A stretch of 42,152 nucleotides of DNA, taken from contig NZ_KZ622865.1 of NCBI RefSeq assembly GCF_002893095.1, forward strand, positions 8,275 to 50,426. The letters are read 5' to 3'. This DNA comes from Stenotrophomonas sp. VV52. Lineage in GTDB: Bacteria > Pseudomonadota > Gammaproteobacteria > Xanthomonadales > Xanthomonadaceae. Below are positions 16,796 through 24,451 of this stretch, piece by piece (within the stretch, counting starts at the first letter, position 1; each line of letters opens with the position of its first letter). A program made the translations under genes and the position numbers. The notes under the pieces were generated by a model. That model searched no databases and was not told where the DNA came from. It saw only the letters and a program-made list of their open reading frames with translations.

Positions 16796-17680
16796 TCAAC
16801 CCGCTTCGCCGCGCGTGTTCAACCATTCGCGCGGCGAGGCACCGGTGCGGCGGCGGAAGGCGCGCGAGAACGTCGGTGCATCGGCGAAGCCCAGCTCCAG
16901 TGCCACCTGCTTCACCGGGCGACCAGCGCGCAGCAATGACGTGGCCACGTTCAGCTTCCAGTCCAGCGAGTACGCCGCCGGCGTGGTGCCGGTGGCGGTC
17001 TTGAACGCGGCCGCGAACGCACTGCGCGACATGCCGGCCAGCGCGGCCATGCGCTCCAGCGTCCACTCTGCATCGGGCGCGGCGTGCACTGCCATCAACG
17101 CCTTGGCCAGGCGCGGATCGGACAGGCCCAGCATCATGCCGGGTGAGACCTGCGCCTGGTCGGGGTGATCGATGATCCAGCGCAGAACCTGGATCAGCAC
17201 CACTTCGAACAAGCGGTTGGCGAGCAGGCGCGAACCGCAGCGTGTGCGGTCGGATTCGGCGAACAGCAGGTCGAGCGTGGCCTGCAATCCATCGATGGCC
17301 CGCAACGGCAGCAGGATCACATCGGGCAGCGACTGCACGATCGGGTTGCGCAGGCCGCCGTCGAAGTCGAGCGTGGCGCAGGTGAAGTCCGAGCCGTCCA
17401 CCGGTGGGTTGATGAACTCGTGGTGCACCGCGCGCGGGAATAGCAGCAGGGTGGGTTCGCACAGGTGGGTACGCGCCAGCTGCTTGCCGTCGCGGTACAG
17501 CAGGTCCATTTCGCCCCGGCGCAGCACGTGCAGGAAGCCGCGCCCGGGCTGCGCGTCGAAGGTCTGGTGGCCGCACAGCGGACCGGCGTGGAACAGGGTG
17601 GCGTCGACCCGGAAGCGCTCCAGCACCGGGCTGAGCCGGTCAATCGACGTAATGGACGAATTGACATCTATCAGCGACAT
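16796..17680 (-). CDS. AraC-family regulator with N-terminal cupin domain
   Basis: The start at 17680 (MSLIDVNSSITSIDRL) is chosen over an upstream TTG at 17749 that would place the 5' end almost on the divergent gene. Residues 1-180 form a cupin-like ligand domain (FDAQPGRGFLHVLRRGEMDL, VHHEFINPP). Residues 195-294 hold two HTH motifs (LERMAALAGMSRSAFAAAFK; VKQVALELGFADAPTFSRAF). The 294-residue length is normal for the family. Divergent orientation to the AhpD-like gene 83 bp away makes that gene the likely target. Confidence 0.88.
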   Translation of the reverse strand: MSLIDVNSSITSIDRLSPVLERFRVDATLFHAGPLCGHQTFDAQPGRGFLHVLRRGEMDLLYRDGKQLARTHLCEPTLLLFPRAVHHEFINPPVDGSDFTCATLDFDGGLRNPIVQSLPDVILLPLRAIDGLQATLDLLFAESDRTRCGSRLLANRLFEVVLIQVLRWIIDHPDQAQVSPGMMLGLSDPRLAKALMAVHAAPDAEWTLERMAALAGMSRSAFAAAFKTATGTTPAAYSLDWKLNVATSLLRAGRPVKQVALELGFADAPTFSRAFRRRTGASPREWLNTRGEAG

Positions 17681-17763
17681 ACAGACACCAAACGTCCCGA
17701 ACGGGTTCCTATTATGCCCATCAACCGGCCACACCGCGCCGGCACTCAACAGGAATCCAAGCC

Positions 17764-18300
17764 ATGTCCCGTATCCCCCTTGTCACCCCCCAGGACACCA
17801 CCGGCGAACGCCAGGCCCTGCTCGGTCAGATCCATTCCGCCTTCGGTGCCACCCCGAACATGTTCCGCGCCGTGGCCAATTCCACCGCCGCGCTGAAGAG
17901 CATGTGGGGCTCGTTCGGCGCCCTCGGCGGCGGCGTCATCCCGGCCACGCTGGGCGAAAAGATCGCCGTGGCCATCGCCAACCGCAATGCCTGCGAGTAC
18001 TGCCTGGCCGCGCACACCGCACTGGGCCGCAAGGCTGGCGCCAGCAGCCAGGAAATGAGCGCCGCGCAGGGCGGCGATTCGGACGATCCGAAGACGGCAG
18101 CCGCACTGCACTTCGCGCTGCGCGTGGTGGAAGGCCGCGGCCAGATCGACGACAGCGACGTGGCGCAGCTGCGCAGCGTGGGCTTCAACGACGAAGAGAT
18201 CGTGGAGATCCTGGCCCACATTGCGTTGAACCTGTTCACCAACTACGTCAACGTGGCGTTCGCGGTGCCGGTGGACTTCCCGGGCGTGAAGTTGCGTTGA
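17764..18300 (+). CDS. Carboxymuconolactone decarboxylase / AhpD-like protein
   Basis: The 178-residue protein has the peroxidase-related CMD fold with C77-E-Y-C80 and H84 (CEYCLAAH), the thiol relay seen in AhpD. Other family features are SAFGATPNMFRAVANS near the N-terminus and NLFTNYVN near the C-terminus. It probably reduces peroxides or works as a partner in alkyl-hydroperoxide detoxification; true decarboxylase activity is unlikely with a CxxC present. AGGA lies 10 bp upstream of the ATG. It is divergent from the AraC-type regulator. Confidence 0.87.
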   Translation: MSRIPLVTPQDTTGERQALLGQIHSAFGATPNMFRAVANSTAALKSMWGSFGALGGGVIPATLGEKIAVAIANRNACEYCLAAHTALGRKAGASSQEMSAAQGGDSDDPKTAAALHFALRVVEGRGQIDDSDVAQLRSVGFNDEEIVEILAHIALNLFTNYVNVAFAVPVDFPGVKLR

Positions 18301-18314
18301 AGGAAGTACAACGG

Positions 18315-18337
18315 GCTGGCCGGTGTTTCCGGCCAGC
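18315..18337. other. 9-bp perfect hairpin ahead of rof
   Basis: GCTGGCCGG (18315-18323) pairs with CCGGCCAGC (18329-18337) around TGTTT. No T-run follows, so it is not a simple terminator. It ends 7 bp before the rof ribosome site (GAGGAGA, 18344-18350). It may stabilise the end of the upstream mRNA or modulate rof. Confidence 0.45.
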
Positions 18338-18358
18338 AACCTTGAGGAGACTGCGGCA

Positions 18359-18610
18359 ATGAACTCTACTTACGTTCCCATCGATTGCGAATTCCACGAC
18401 GTGCTTGAGGCAACGGCGACCACTGGCCGCCGTGTTGCGATTGAGTACCTGGACACTTCCGGCCAGCTGCAGACCGTGCAGGCGCGCATCAGCGACCTGC
18501 AGGCGCACAACGGTGAGGAACACATGCTGCTGGATGACGGCAGCCGGATCCGGCTGGACGCCATCGTGAGTGTTGATGGCGTTGCGATGCCATCCAGTTG
18601 CGGCTTATAG
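18359..18610 (+). CDS. rof: Rof-family Rho-binding antiterminator
   Basis: This 83-residue protein starts MNSTYVPIDCEFHDVLEATA and matches the Rof/YaeO pattern (Y-x-P-I-x-C near the start, then the small beta-sheet with VQARISDLQ and GSRIRLDAIVSV). Rof binds the primary RNA site of Rho and inhibits termination. The start is set by GAGGAGA 8 bp upstream. It sits after the AhpD-like gene and overlaps the convergent coq7-type gene by 6 bp. Its last sense codon TTA is, on the other strand, the coq7 stop. Confidence 0.8.
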   Translation: MNSTYVPIDCEFHDVLEATATTGRRVAIEYLDTSGQLQTVQARISDLQAHNGEEHMLLDDGSRIRLDAIVSVDGVAMPSSCGL

Positions 18611-19159
18611 CCGCATGCCCATCCAGATGACGGCTTCCGTGGAGTTCGTCACGATGGGATCAAGCAGCCTTGCCCAGAAAGAGCGAGTCTGGCCATGGGC
18701 CAGTGACTGGTCATGATGCTGCTGCTCTTCTGCAACGATGGATGCGATGGCGATGACAGCGTCAGGGTCGTTGCCGCGCAGTACCTCAAGCTGATGCTCC
18801 AGGTGGCGCAGCACCACGCTCTCGACGGCTGTAGTAGTTGCTGAAATCGCCGCGCTGCCGAACAGGCCGGTGACGAGGCCTAGGACCAGCCCGCCTGCTC
18901 CGCACAGGTGATAGCTTCGACAGCGCGGGCGACCACGTCGCTCCAGCTCAGCGCGGAAGATCGCGCGGTGCCGCTGTTCGTGCGAACGAAACTCGCAAAG
19001 CTCGGCCACCATATGAGGCGCAGTCACCCGTGCCAGGAGGATCTGCCCGGTGTAGATGTTTACCGCACCATGCTCACCCGCGTGGTTGACCTTGATGATG
19101 CGGTTGCCGAGATCGGTGGCTGGGGGCTTTTCGGTGGCGTCCTGATGCGTCCAGTCCAT
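18605..19159 (-). CDS. coq7: COQ7-family demethoxyubiquinone hydroxylase
   Basis: The 184-residue protein carries the diiron ligand set of COQ7: E29 in NHAGEHGA, E61 and H64 in HEQRH, E113 in AVES, and E145 and H148 in EEQQHH. Residues 86-108 are hydrophobic, as expected for membrane association. COQ7 hydroxylates 2-octaprenyl-3-methyl-6-methoxy-1,4-benzoquinol in ubiquinone synthesis. All ligands are present, so it should be active. It is a single gene, convergent with rof. Whether it is the only coq7 of the genome cannot be told here. Confidence 0.87.
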   Translation of the reverse strand: MDWTHQDATEKPPATDLGNRIIKVNHAGEHGAVNIYTGQILLARVTAPHMVAELCEFRSHEQRHRAIFRAELERRGRPRCRSYHLCGAGGLVLGLVTGLFGSAAISATTTAVESVVLRHLEHQLEVLRGNDPDAVIAIASIVAEEQQHHDQSLAHGQTRSFWARLLDPIVTNSTEAVIWMGMRL

Positions 19160-19225
19160 TCCTTGGTTCTCTGACTTATCGGCACCATCTTCGGCGCACT
19201 CGTGGTGGTACGTACAGTACTCTGA

Positions 19226-20491
19226 TTACAGCAATCTCTCGACGTCTCTCATGCCGATATCACCGGCCCTGCGGAAAGCCGTAGCAACGGCGTCGCAATC
19301 TGCAGTGGAGACCTGCAGTTCTTCGAACACGGCGCGCCAGGTACGAACAACTCCCACGATGAGCTCGATCAGTGAAGCCGCGCGGGGTTGGGTGAGTCCG
19401 AAGTCGCCGCAACCTGCAAGGGCATTGCCGAGTGTTGCTCTGCGACCTTGGGGCCCTACCCCCAAGTGAAGGTTACGCTCGGTACCAGCCTGTGGCTTGG
19501 GCACAACGTCATAAAGCGGACTGAGGTTCCAGGCGCCGTCATCGTGTACGAACGCGTGGTTTCGCAGGTGATCGTCGTCGTTGGTCACCAGAATGTTGAA
19601 TACCATGCGGGAGAACAGTTCCTCTCGCTGTGCAGTCACCCGTCCGTCGGCCGCCCATTGCTCGATCGTGCGCACGATCTGTGCGTAACTTGAGTCGGGC
19701 GAGTCATGTTCGGTCAGTCCCAGCATGGTCAACGCACTGACGGTATGCCGCCGGCTCATTCCGCCACCCGCAGGGACGCGGTCAAAACGCTCGATGAGCA
19801 TCACCTGCCGACCGTCAGCCAAGGTCTGAAGGTTCGTAGCCGGTGTCGAGAGACCTGCACGCCGCGCCAGTTCCAGTGTGGCTCGCTCGACGCTGGGTAC
19901 GTTGAAGCGATCCCTGATGGACGGAAACTTTGCGATCCACTCGCGTCCACCGTCAACGACAGTGGCCTTTGGGCGCGCACCGCCGAGCGACGGCGCGCCC
20001 ATGAAGTAATGCTCCAGGTGCCTCGGAACCGGCAGCCCCTCTTCCACACGTCCTGCAGCGTCGACCAGGTACTGCAGATCGATTGCCGATGGCAGGCCGC
20101 CGTCATGGGGTTCGCTGTCCAGCGCCGACCGCACGTCCAGCGCACCGACCCGGTTGCTGCCCGCTTCCAGCATGTACCGCGATTCGGGCAAGCCGTTGGC
20201 GGGCGCGCCCAGCCGGTTCTCGATCACCCGACGGCCCCAGTCGTCCGGTGTGGCGTCCCGCAGCGCGCCGAACATGGCCAAGCCGTTTATCGGAACCTGC
20301 AGGTCCGCCGCTTGATCCAACGGCAGTGAAACCGGATCAACGGCGATCGCTCCAGGATTTCGCCGGAGGGGATAGCGCCTGCCGTAGGCGAACTGCGATG
20401 CCCGCAGATCGATCCCCTGTTCGGTCAACGTCAGGAGCCCGGCCGGCACAGCATCCGTTTCACCGGGAAGGTGCACAAAGACATAGGGCAT
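19226..20491 (-). CDS. hipA: HipA-type serine/threonine kinase toxin
   Basis: The start at 20491 (MPYVFVHLPGETDAVPAGLL) leaves 14 bp after hipB. The 421-residue protein has the HipA N-terminal subdomain (couple_hipA, about 1-110). Kinase motifs follow: SLGGARPKA (S168 is equivalent to the autophosphorylated S150 of E. coli HipA), FNILVTNDDDHLRNH (catalytic D306, N311) and LYDVV (D328, Mg2+ ligand). HipA proteins phosphorylate aminoacyl-tRNA synthetases (GltX or TrpS) and stop growth; the target here is open. Everything needed for activity is visible. Confidence 0.88.
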   Translation of the reverse strand: MPYVFVHLPGETDAVPAGLLTLTEQGIDLRASQFAYGRRYPLRRNPGAIAVDPVSLPLDQAADLQVPINGLAMFGALRDATPDDWGRRVIENRLGAPANGLPESRYMLEAGSNRVGALDVRSALDSEPHDGGLPSAIDLQYLVDAAGRVEEGLPVPRHLEHYFMGAPSLGGARPKATVVDGGREWIAKFPSIRDRFNVPSVERATLELARRAGLSTPATNLQTLADGRQVMLIERFDRVPAGGGMSRRHTVSALTMLGLTEHDSPDSSYAQIVRTIEQWAADGRVTAQREELFSRMVFNILVTNDDDHLRNHAFVHDDGAWNLSPLYDVVPKPQAGTERNLHLGVGPQGRRATLGNALAGCGDFGLTQPRAASLIELIVGVVRTWRAVFEELQVSTADCDAVATAFRRAGDIGMRDVERLL

Positions 20492-20505
20492 GGGTTGGGC
20501 TCGGG

Positions 20506-20838
20506 TCAGAAGTCCAGATCGGAAGGGTCGTGGCGAACCGGATGCTTGGTCTGGGTCCGCTCCAGGATCGCGTCCGAGACGGGGTCCTGAAGCTGATCGA
20601 GTTTGTGCAGCAGGCCAAGCCGGTCCATGACTGCCAGCCATGTACCCAGCGAGATGCTGACGTTGCCCTTCTCCAGGCGATTCATGGTGGCTGGGCTTAT
20701 CCGGGCACGCTCCGCCAGGCTCTCCTGCGACCATCCGCGCGCCTTGCGGGCGTTCTTCACCAGCCCTGCAAGATGCTTTGCAGAGTTCATGGTGGTAGAC
20801 GTCGCGTAGTCGGCGGAGCTCCGGCGCATATCAGTCAT
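20506..20838 (-). CDS. hipB: HipB-type XRE antitoxin
   Basis: This protein of up to 110 residues has an XRE helix-turn-helix (LVKNARKARGWSQESLAERA, then RISPATMNRLEKGNVSIS). It precedes hipA by 14 bp, as in other HipBA modules. The start is uncertain: 20838 is the longest frame, but it abuts an operator arm. ATGs at 20829 and 20790 are alternatives, and none has a clear ribosome site. The C-terminal part (KHPVRHDPSDLDF) would reach the toxin. It should repress its own operon through the two palindromes upstream. Confidence 0.85.
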   Translation of the reverse strand: MTDMRRSSADYATSTTMNSAKHLAGLVKNARKARGWSQESLAERARISPATMNRLEKGNVSISLGTWLAVMDRLGLLHKLDQLQDPVSDAILERTQTKHPVRHDPSDLDF

Positions 20839-20840
20839 AA

Positions 20841-20869
20841 ATGATAGGAATTGCGGTAAATCCTATCAT
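20841..20869. promoter_or_regulatory. hipBA operator O1
   Basis: A perfect inverted repeat of 9-bp arms (ATGATAGGA / TCCTATCAT) with an 11-bp spacer lies directly before the longest hipB frame. It matches the HipB-operator style of short GATA/TATC arms. A -10-like TATCAT is embedded in the proximal arm on the minus strand. Confidence 0.75.
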
Positions 20870-20973
20870 CTATGACAGATCTCTCACCTTCACATCTTCC
20901 CATGGAAGATGGCGGCTCCAACATCTCCAGCCGCGGGCAATCTGGGATGTCGAGTCTGCCATATCCATCATAA

Positions 20974-21002
20974 AAGATAGAAAATGCGACATTTCCTATC
21001 AT
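20974..21002. promoter_or_regulatory. hipBA operator O2
   Basis: A 29-bp copy of O1 matches at 22 of 29 positions and has the same layout (AAGATAGAA ... TTCCTATCAT). Its centre lies 133 bp upstream of O1. An ATCATTAATGAT palindrome (20998-21009) overlaps its outer arm. Confidence 0.65.
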
Positions 21003-21245
21003 TAATGATGACTTCTGAGATAAGTCGGCACTGGCACGGCGAGAAGTTACCGACGGGCGAACCTCGCTGACCCGCCATCACCAGCTAGTTCCCTGAACGC
21101 GCACCTTATTCATGTACCGGTCAGTTCAATATTCAGGGTCGATTAGGTCGGCTAACGGATAATTTACACCTGTCGACCGCCCTTCTCTCTCCCCTCCCCC
21201 AGAGCGGGCGGCCGGCAAAACCAAAATAAAAAAGGTGTGTTCCCG

Positions 21246-21821
21246 ATGATGAAGTCTTCCCTGCTTGCCCTGGGCCTGGTCGCTGCACTGCCGTTCGCTG
21301 CTTCGGCCGCCGATGGCCTGTCTTACAACTACGTTGAAGGCGGCTACGTGAACACTGACGCCAAGGGTGGCGACGCTGATGGTTGGGCCGCGAAGGGCTC
21401 GGTTGCCATTGCGCCGAACTTCCACGTCTTTGGCGATTACAACTCGCAGGAAACCAAGCGCGGCAACGCCGATGTTGACCAGTGGCGCGTGGGCGTCGGC
21501 TACAACTACGGCATCGCGCCGACCACCGACCTGGTGGCTCGCGTCGCGTACCAGAAGTTCGACCCGAAGCACGGCCTGGACTTCAACGGCTATGCCACCG
21601 AAGTCGGCGTGCGCACTGCGTTCACCCCGATGATCGAAGGCTACGCGCTGGCCGGCTACGAAGATTTCAGCAAGAAGCACGGCATCAACCCGGACGGCGA
21701 GTTCTACGGCCGTGTCGGCGCCCAGGCCAAGTTCAACCAGAACTGGGGCCTGAGCGGCGAAGTGAAGCTGGCCAAGGCCGGCGACCGCGAGTGGTTCGTG
21801 GGCCCGCGCTTCACCTGGTAA
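21246..21821 (+). CDS. ax21: Ax21-family outer-membrane beta-barrel protein
   Basis: The 191-residue precursor starts MMKSSLLALGLVAALPFAAS with cleavage after ASA, then LSYNYVEGGYVNTDAKGGDA. This is the Ax21 sequence block of Xanthomonas and Stenotrophomonas. The rest is a string of amphipathic strands with alternate aromatic residues ending in FVGPRFTW, the terminal aromatic of an outer-membrane barrel. AAGGTG lies 8 bp before the ATG at 21246. The 243-bp region from O2 to the start contains a GC-rich 6-bp stem (21177-21182 with 21206-21211) but no clear promoter. Earlier claims for Ax21 as a quorum or immunity signal were retracted, so only a porin-like role is safe. Confidence 0.87.
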   Translation: MMKSSLLALGLVAALPFAASAADGLSYNYVEGGYVNTDAKGGDADGWAAKGSVAIAPNFHVFGDYNSQETKRGNADVDQWRVGVGYNYGIAPTTDLVARVAYQKFDPKHGLDFNGYATEVGVRTAFTPMIEGYALAGYEDFSKKHGINPDGEFYGRVGAQAKFNQNWGLSGEVKLAKAGDREWFVGPRFTW

Positions 21822-21878
21822 TGCAACAGAACAACGGTACGTTGTTGGATGGCGTGTGACCTCTCTCCCACGCGTCAT

Positions 21879-21911
21879 GAAGCCCGGCCCTCCGCCGGGC
21901 TTCGCTTTTTT
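21879..21911 (+). terminator. Rho-independent terminator of ax21
   Basis: A 10-bp perfect stem (GAAGCCCGGC / GCCGGGCTTC, 21879-21888 and 21894-21903) with a 5-nt loop is followed by six Ts (21906-21911). Confidence 0.9.
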
Positions 21912-21929
21912 GGGAAGGCGGTTTTGGTG

Positions 21930-21960
21930 CTACGAGCAGCCGGGCAGAGCCCGGCTCTAC
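21930..21960 (-). repeat. SMAG (GTAG) REP-type element
   Basis: On the minus strand GTAG is followed by an 8-bp hairpin (AGCCGGGC / GCCCGGCT) with a 3-nt loop: the GTAG-plus-stem form of the SMAG repeats of Stenotrophomonas. Its TAG supplies the stop codon of the small gene at 21957-22151. Confidence 0.75.
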
Positions 21961-22151
21961 CGGCTGGGGTTCGAAGCGGCTAGGTGGCGCTCGGCTCTTC
22001 GCTTGGCCAGATGCTTGCGGACATCTTCCAAGGATGTGGCTTGGGTTGGTTCAGCCTCGAGCGCGCGCGCCGCTGGAAGCACGCAATCGCGCAACCAAGC
22101 TTCGATTGCCTGGTCATGTGTTGATTGTTGGCGGTTCGAGAAGTCATTCAT
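21957..22151 (-). CDS. Antitoxin-like orphan gene (stability-determinant type)
   Basis: The 64-residue protein starts MNDFSNRQQSTHDQAIEAWL and contains TSLEDVRKHLAKRRAER. This pattern (AI/VEAWLR..., then a DVRxxLA helix) resembles antitoxins that usually precede RelE/ParE toxins; the match is by eye. An in-frame TTG at 22193 could extend it by 14 residues. No toxin frame follows: the next bases on the strand are a SMAG repeat, whose GTAG gives the stop, and then the ax21 terminator. It is probably a relic or a stand-alone antitoxin. Confidence 0.45.
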   Translation of the reverse strand: MNDFSNRQQSTHDQAIEAWLRDCVLPAARALEAEPTQATSLEDVRKHLAKRRAERHLAASNPSR

Positions 22152-22228
22152 TGCGCCACATTGTGCGTGGTCAGCCAGCGCGCGGCATTGCAAGTAGTTG
22201 CACCGAGATCGGGTTGTGATTGCGCTTC

Positions 22229-22259
22229 AAAAAAAAACCCGGCTTTCGCCGGGTTTTTC
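22229..22259. terminator. Bidirectional terminator after gpsA
   Basis: AAAAACCCGGC and GCCGGGTTTTT form an 11-bp stem around TTTC. On the minus strand it ends gpsA transcription with a run of at least eight Ts; the plus strand also has five Ts. Confidence 0.9.
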
Positions 22260-22264
22260 TTTGC

Positions 22265-23290
22265 TCACTTGAACAGCGTATCCGGATACTCCGGCTTCTG
22301 CTCTCGCGCCAGCAGCGCGCGCAGGCCTTCTTCCGGGGTCTGTTCGCCGTGCAGTACGGCGCGGACCCGGTCCGAGATCGGCAGGTCGATGCCGTGGCGG
22401 CGGGCCTGGCGCATGACTTCGTCGGCGGTCTGCACCGATTCCACCACCTGGCCAATCTCACGTACGGCGTCCTGCAGGCTCTGGCCACGTCCCAGCGCGA
22501 GGCCGAGACGACGGTTGCGCGAGAGGTCGCCGGTGCAGGTCAGCACCAGATCGCCCAGGCCAGCCAGGCCCATCAGGGTTTCTGGCTTGGCGCCAATCGC
22601 GGCCGCCAGGCGCAGCATTTCATTCAACCCGCGGGTGATCAGGCCGGCACGGGCGTTGAGGCCCAGCTGCATGCCATCGGCCACGCCGGTCGCCACGGCC
22701 AGCACGTTCTTCATGGCGCCACCGAGCTCGGCACCGACCATGTCGTCGCCGGTGTAGGCGCGGAAGGCGGGGCCGTGCATGGCTTCGGCCACCTGCTGGG
22801 CGAACTCGGCGTCATCACCGTGCACGGTGATGGCGGTCGGCAGGCCCTGGGTGACTTCCTTGGCGAACGACGGGCCGGTTACTACCGCCAGCGGCACGTC
22901 CGGTCCGAGGACCTCGCGCGCGACTTCGTGCAGGAAACGGCCGGAGCCGGGCTCGAAGCCCTTGGTCGCCCACGCCACGCCGGCGTTGGCCGGACGCAGC
23001 GGCGCCAGCGCGCGCACGGTTTCACCGAAGGCGTGCGAGGGCACCACCACCAGGATCCACGTGGCGCCTTCGACGGCCGCAGCCAGGTCGGTGGTGGCAC
23101 GCAGCGATTCCGGCAGGGGAATGCCCGGCAGGTAACGGGTGTTCTCGTGGCGCTGGTCGATGGCGTCCACCATCGCCGCGTCGCGCCCCCACAGCACGGT
23201 CTGTTTCCCGTGCCGCGCCAGCAGGCTCGCCAGGGCGGTGCCCCAGGAGCCTGCGCCGAGAACGGCGATCTTGTCTGCGGTGTCGTTCAT
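22265..23290 (-). CDS. gpsA: NAD(P)-dependent glycerol-3-phosphate dehydrogenase
   Basis: The 341-residue protein shows [10 protein letters not shown] at residues 11-20 (dinucleotide site), [11 protein letters not shown] and [12 protein letters not shown] with the catalytic Lys, and [11 protein letters not shown] and SRNRRLG near the C-terminus. It makes sn-glycerol 3-phosphate for phospholipids from dihydroxyacetone phosphate. The ATG at 23290 is preferred to a GTG 9 bp upstream. It lies 20 bp after secB on the same strand, as in E. coli, so co-transcription is likely. It ends at a strong terminator. Confidence 0.97.
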   Translation of the reverse strand: MNDTADKIAVLGAGSWGTALASLLARHGKQTVLWGRDAAMVDAIDQRHENTRYLPGIPLPESLRATTDLAAAVEGATWILVVVPSHAFGETVRALAPLRPANAGVAWATKGFEPGSGRFLHEVAREVLGPDVPLAVVTGPSFAKEVTQGLPTAITVHGDDAEFAQQVAEAMHGPAFRAYTGDDMVGAELGGAMKNVLAVATGVADGMQLGLNARAGLITRGLNEMLRLAAAIGAKPETLMGLAGLGDLVLTCTGDLSRNRRLGLALGRGQSLQDAVREIGQVVESVQTADEVMRQARRHGIDLPISDRVRAVLHGEQTPEEGLRALLAREQKPEYPDTLFK

Positions 23291-23310
23291 CGGTACCACT
23301 GCAGCGCCGA

Positions 23311-23829
23311 TCAGGCGTTGCCGGCCGGCTCGGAATCGGCGAGCGAGGTTTCGCCCTGTTCCTGGCGCTGGCGCAGGGTTTCGGCGTACAGGCCTTCAAA
23401 GTTGATCGGCTGCAGGAAGAACGGCGGGAAGCCGCCAGCCTGGATCAGCTCGCTCACCAGCGAACGCACGTACGGGAACAGGATGTTCGGGCACTGGGTG
23501 CCGAGCAGCACGTCGATGGACTGCGGGTCCAGGCCGACCAGGCCGAACACGCCAGCCTGCTGCACTTCGGCCACATAGGCGGTCTTGTCGCCGGCCTTGC
23601 AGGTCAGGGTCACGGCCAGCACCACTTCGAAGGCGCTCTCACCCAGGCGCTGCACGCGCTGGTTGAGGTTGAGCTGCAGCTCCGGCTGGACGGCTTCGTT
23701 GAACACGCCCGGGGCGTTCGGCGACTCGAAGGAAACGTCCTTGACGTAGATCTTCTCGACGGTGAACGCGGGGCCGGTGGCGGCGTCGGCCGGCGCGACA
23801 GCGCCGTTGGTGATGGTGTCTTCGGACAT
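23311..23829 (-). CDS. secB: SecB export chaperone
   Basis: The 172-residue protein starts [11 protein letters not shown]. The SecB core follows: [49 protein letters not shown] and [17 protein letters not shown]. SecB tetramers hold preproteins unfolded and deliver them to SecA. The acidic and alanine-rich C-terminus is typical for this family. The start is fixed by the family N-terminus, with GGAG 9 bp upstream. Neighbours are a rhodanese upstream and gpsA downstream; the grxC gene that lies between secB and the rhodanese gene in E. coli is absent. Confidence 0.97.
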   Translation of the reverse strand: MSEDTITNGAVAPADAATGPAFTVEKIYVKDVSFESPNAPGVFNEAVQPELQLNLNQRVQRLGESAFEVVLAVTLTCKAGDKTAYVAEVQQAGVFGLVGLDPQSIDVLLGTQCPNILFPYVRSLVSELIQAGGFPPFFLQPINFEGLYAETLRQRQEQGETSLADSEPAGNA

Positions 23830-23934
23830 TTCCTGATGCTCCAAAAAATAAATGCAGTAGTAATGGATTGTTACATGCCCTGCGATGGGGGCGTGTGCGG
23901 GCGCGCACAAGGCGTGCCGGCCAAATCCGTCAAA

Positions 23935-24372
23935 TTAGTTGCGGCCCTTGACCAGCGGCAGCTCGGCCTGCTGCCAGGCAGGCAGGCCGCCATCGAGCAC
24001 GTGGACCTGCTCGAAACCGGCTTTCTTCAGCGCCTTGGCGGCGGTTTCCGAGGCGGTACCGGTGCGGCACACCAGCACCACCGGCTTCTGCTTCGCGTTG
24101 ACCACCAGCTTGTGCTCCGGCCCGAACTGGGCAGGCTGCACGTTGCGGCTGCCGGCAATGTGGCCCTTTTCGAAATCGGTGCCCGCAGACAGGTCGACCA
24201 CGACCGCGCCGCCGGCATTCATCAGCTGGGTCAGTTCAGCCGGTTTGATCGACTTGTAGCCGCGCATGAGGCGACGCACCTCGGTGACGAGGATGGCTAC
24301 GGTCAGGCCCACGAAGGCCATCGACAACATCGGGTTTCGGCCGGCAAAGGCCAGCAGCTCTTCGTAATTCAC
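23935..24372 (-). CDS. Membrane-anchored rhodanese (YibN-like)
   Basis: The 145-residue protein has one N-terminal membrane helix (about 13-31, MLSMAFVGLTVAILVT) and then a single rhodanese domain with active-site loop CRTGTAS (C102) and DGGLPAW at the end. This matches YibN, which in E. coli neighbours grxC-secB-gpsA. It would transfer sulfane sulfur or act in thiol redox at the inner membrane. It is 105 bp upstream of secB in the same direction. Confidence 0.9.
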   Translation of the reverse strand: MNYEELLAFAGRNPMLSMAFVGLTVAILVTEVRRLMRGYKSIKPAELTQLMNAGGAVVVDLSAGTDFEKGHIAGSRNVQPAQFGPEHKLVVNAKQKPVVLVCRTGTASETAAKALKKAGFEQVHVLDGGLPAWQQAELPLVKGRN

Positions 24373-24451
24373 TCAGATCACGGGTCGATAAGCGGGCGCC
24401 GATTGTCGCACATGCGGGCGAACCGGCGCCCTGCGGGGCCCCGACAGGGGC

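Noticed and set aside
21246..21821. Ax21 as a secreted signal or immune elicitor
   Set aside because: That claim was withdrawn in the literature. The sequence shows only a signal peptide and an outer-membrane barrel pattern.
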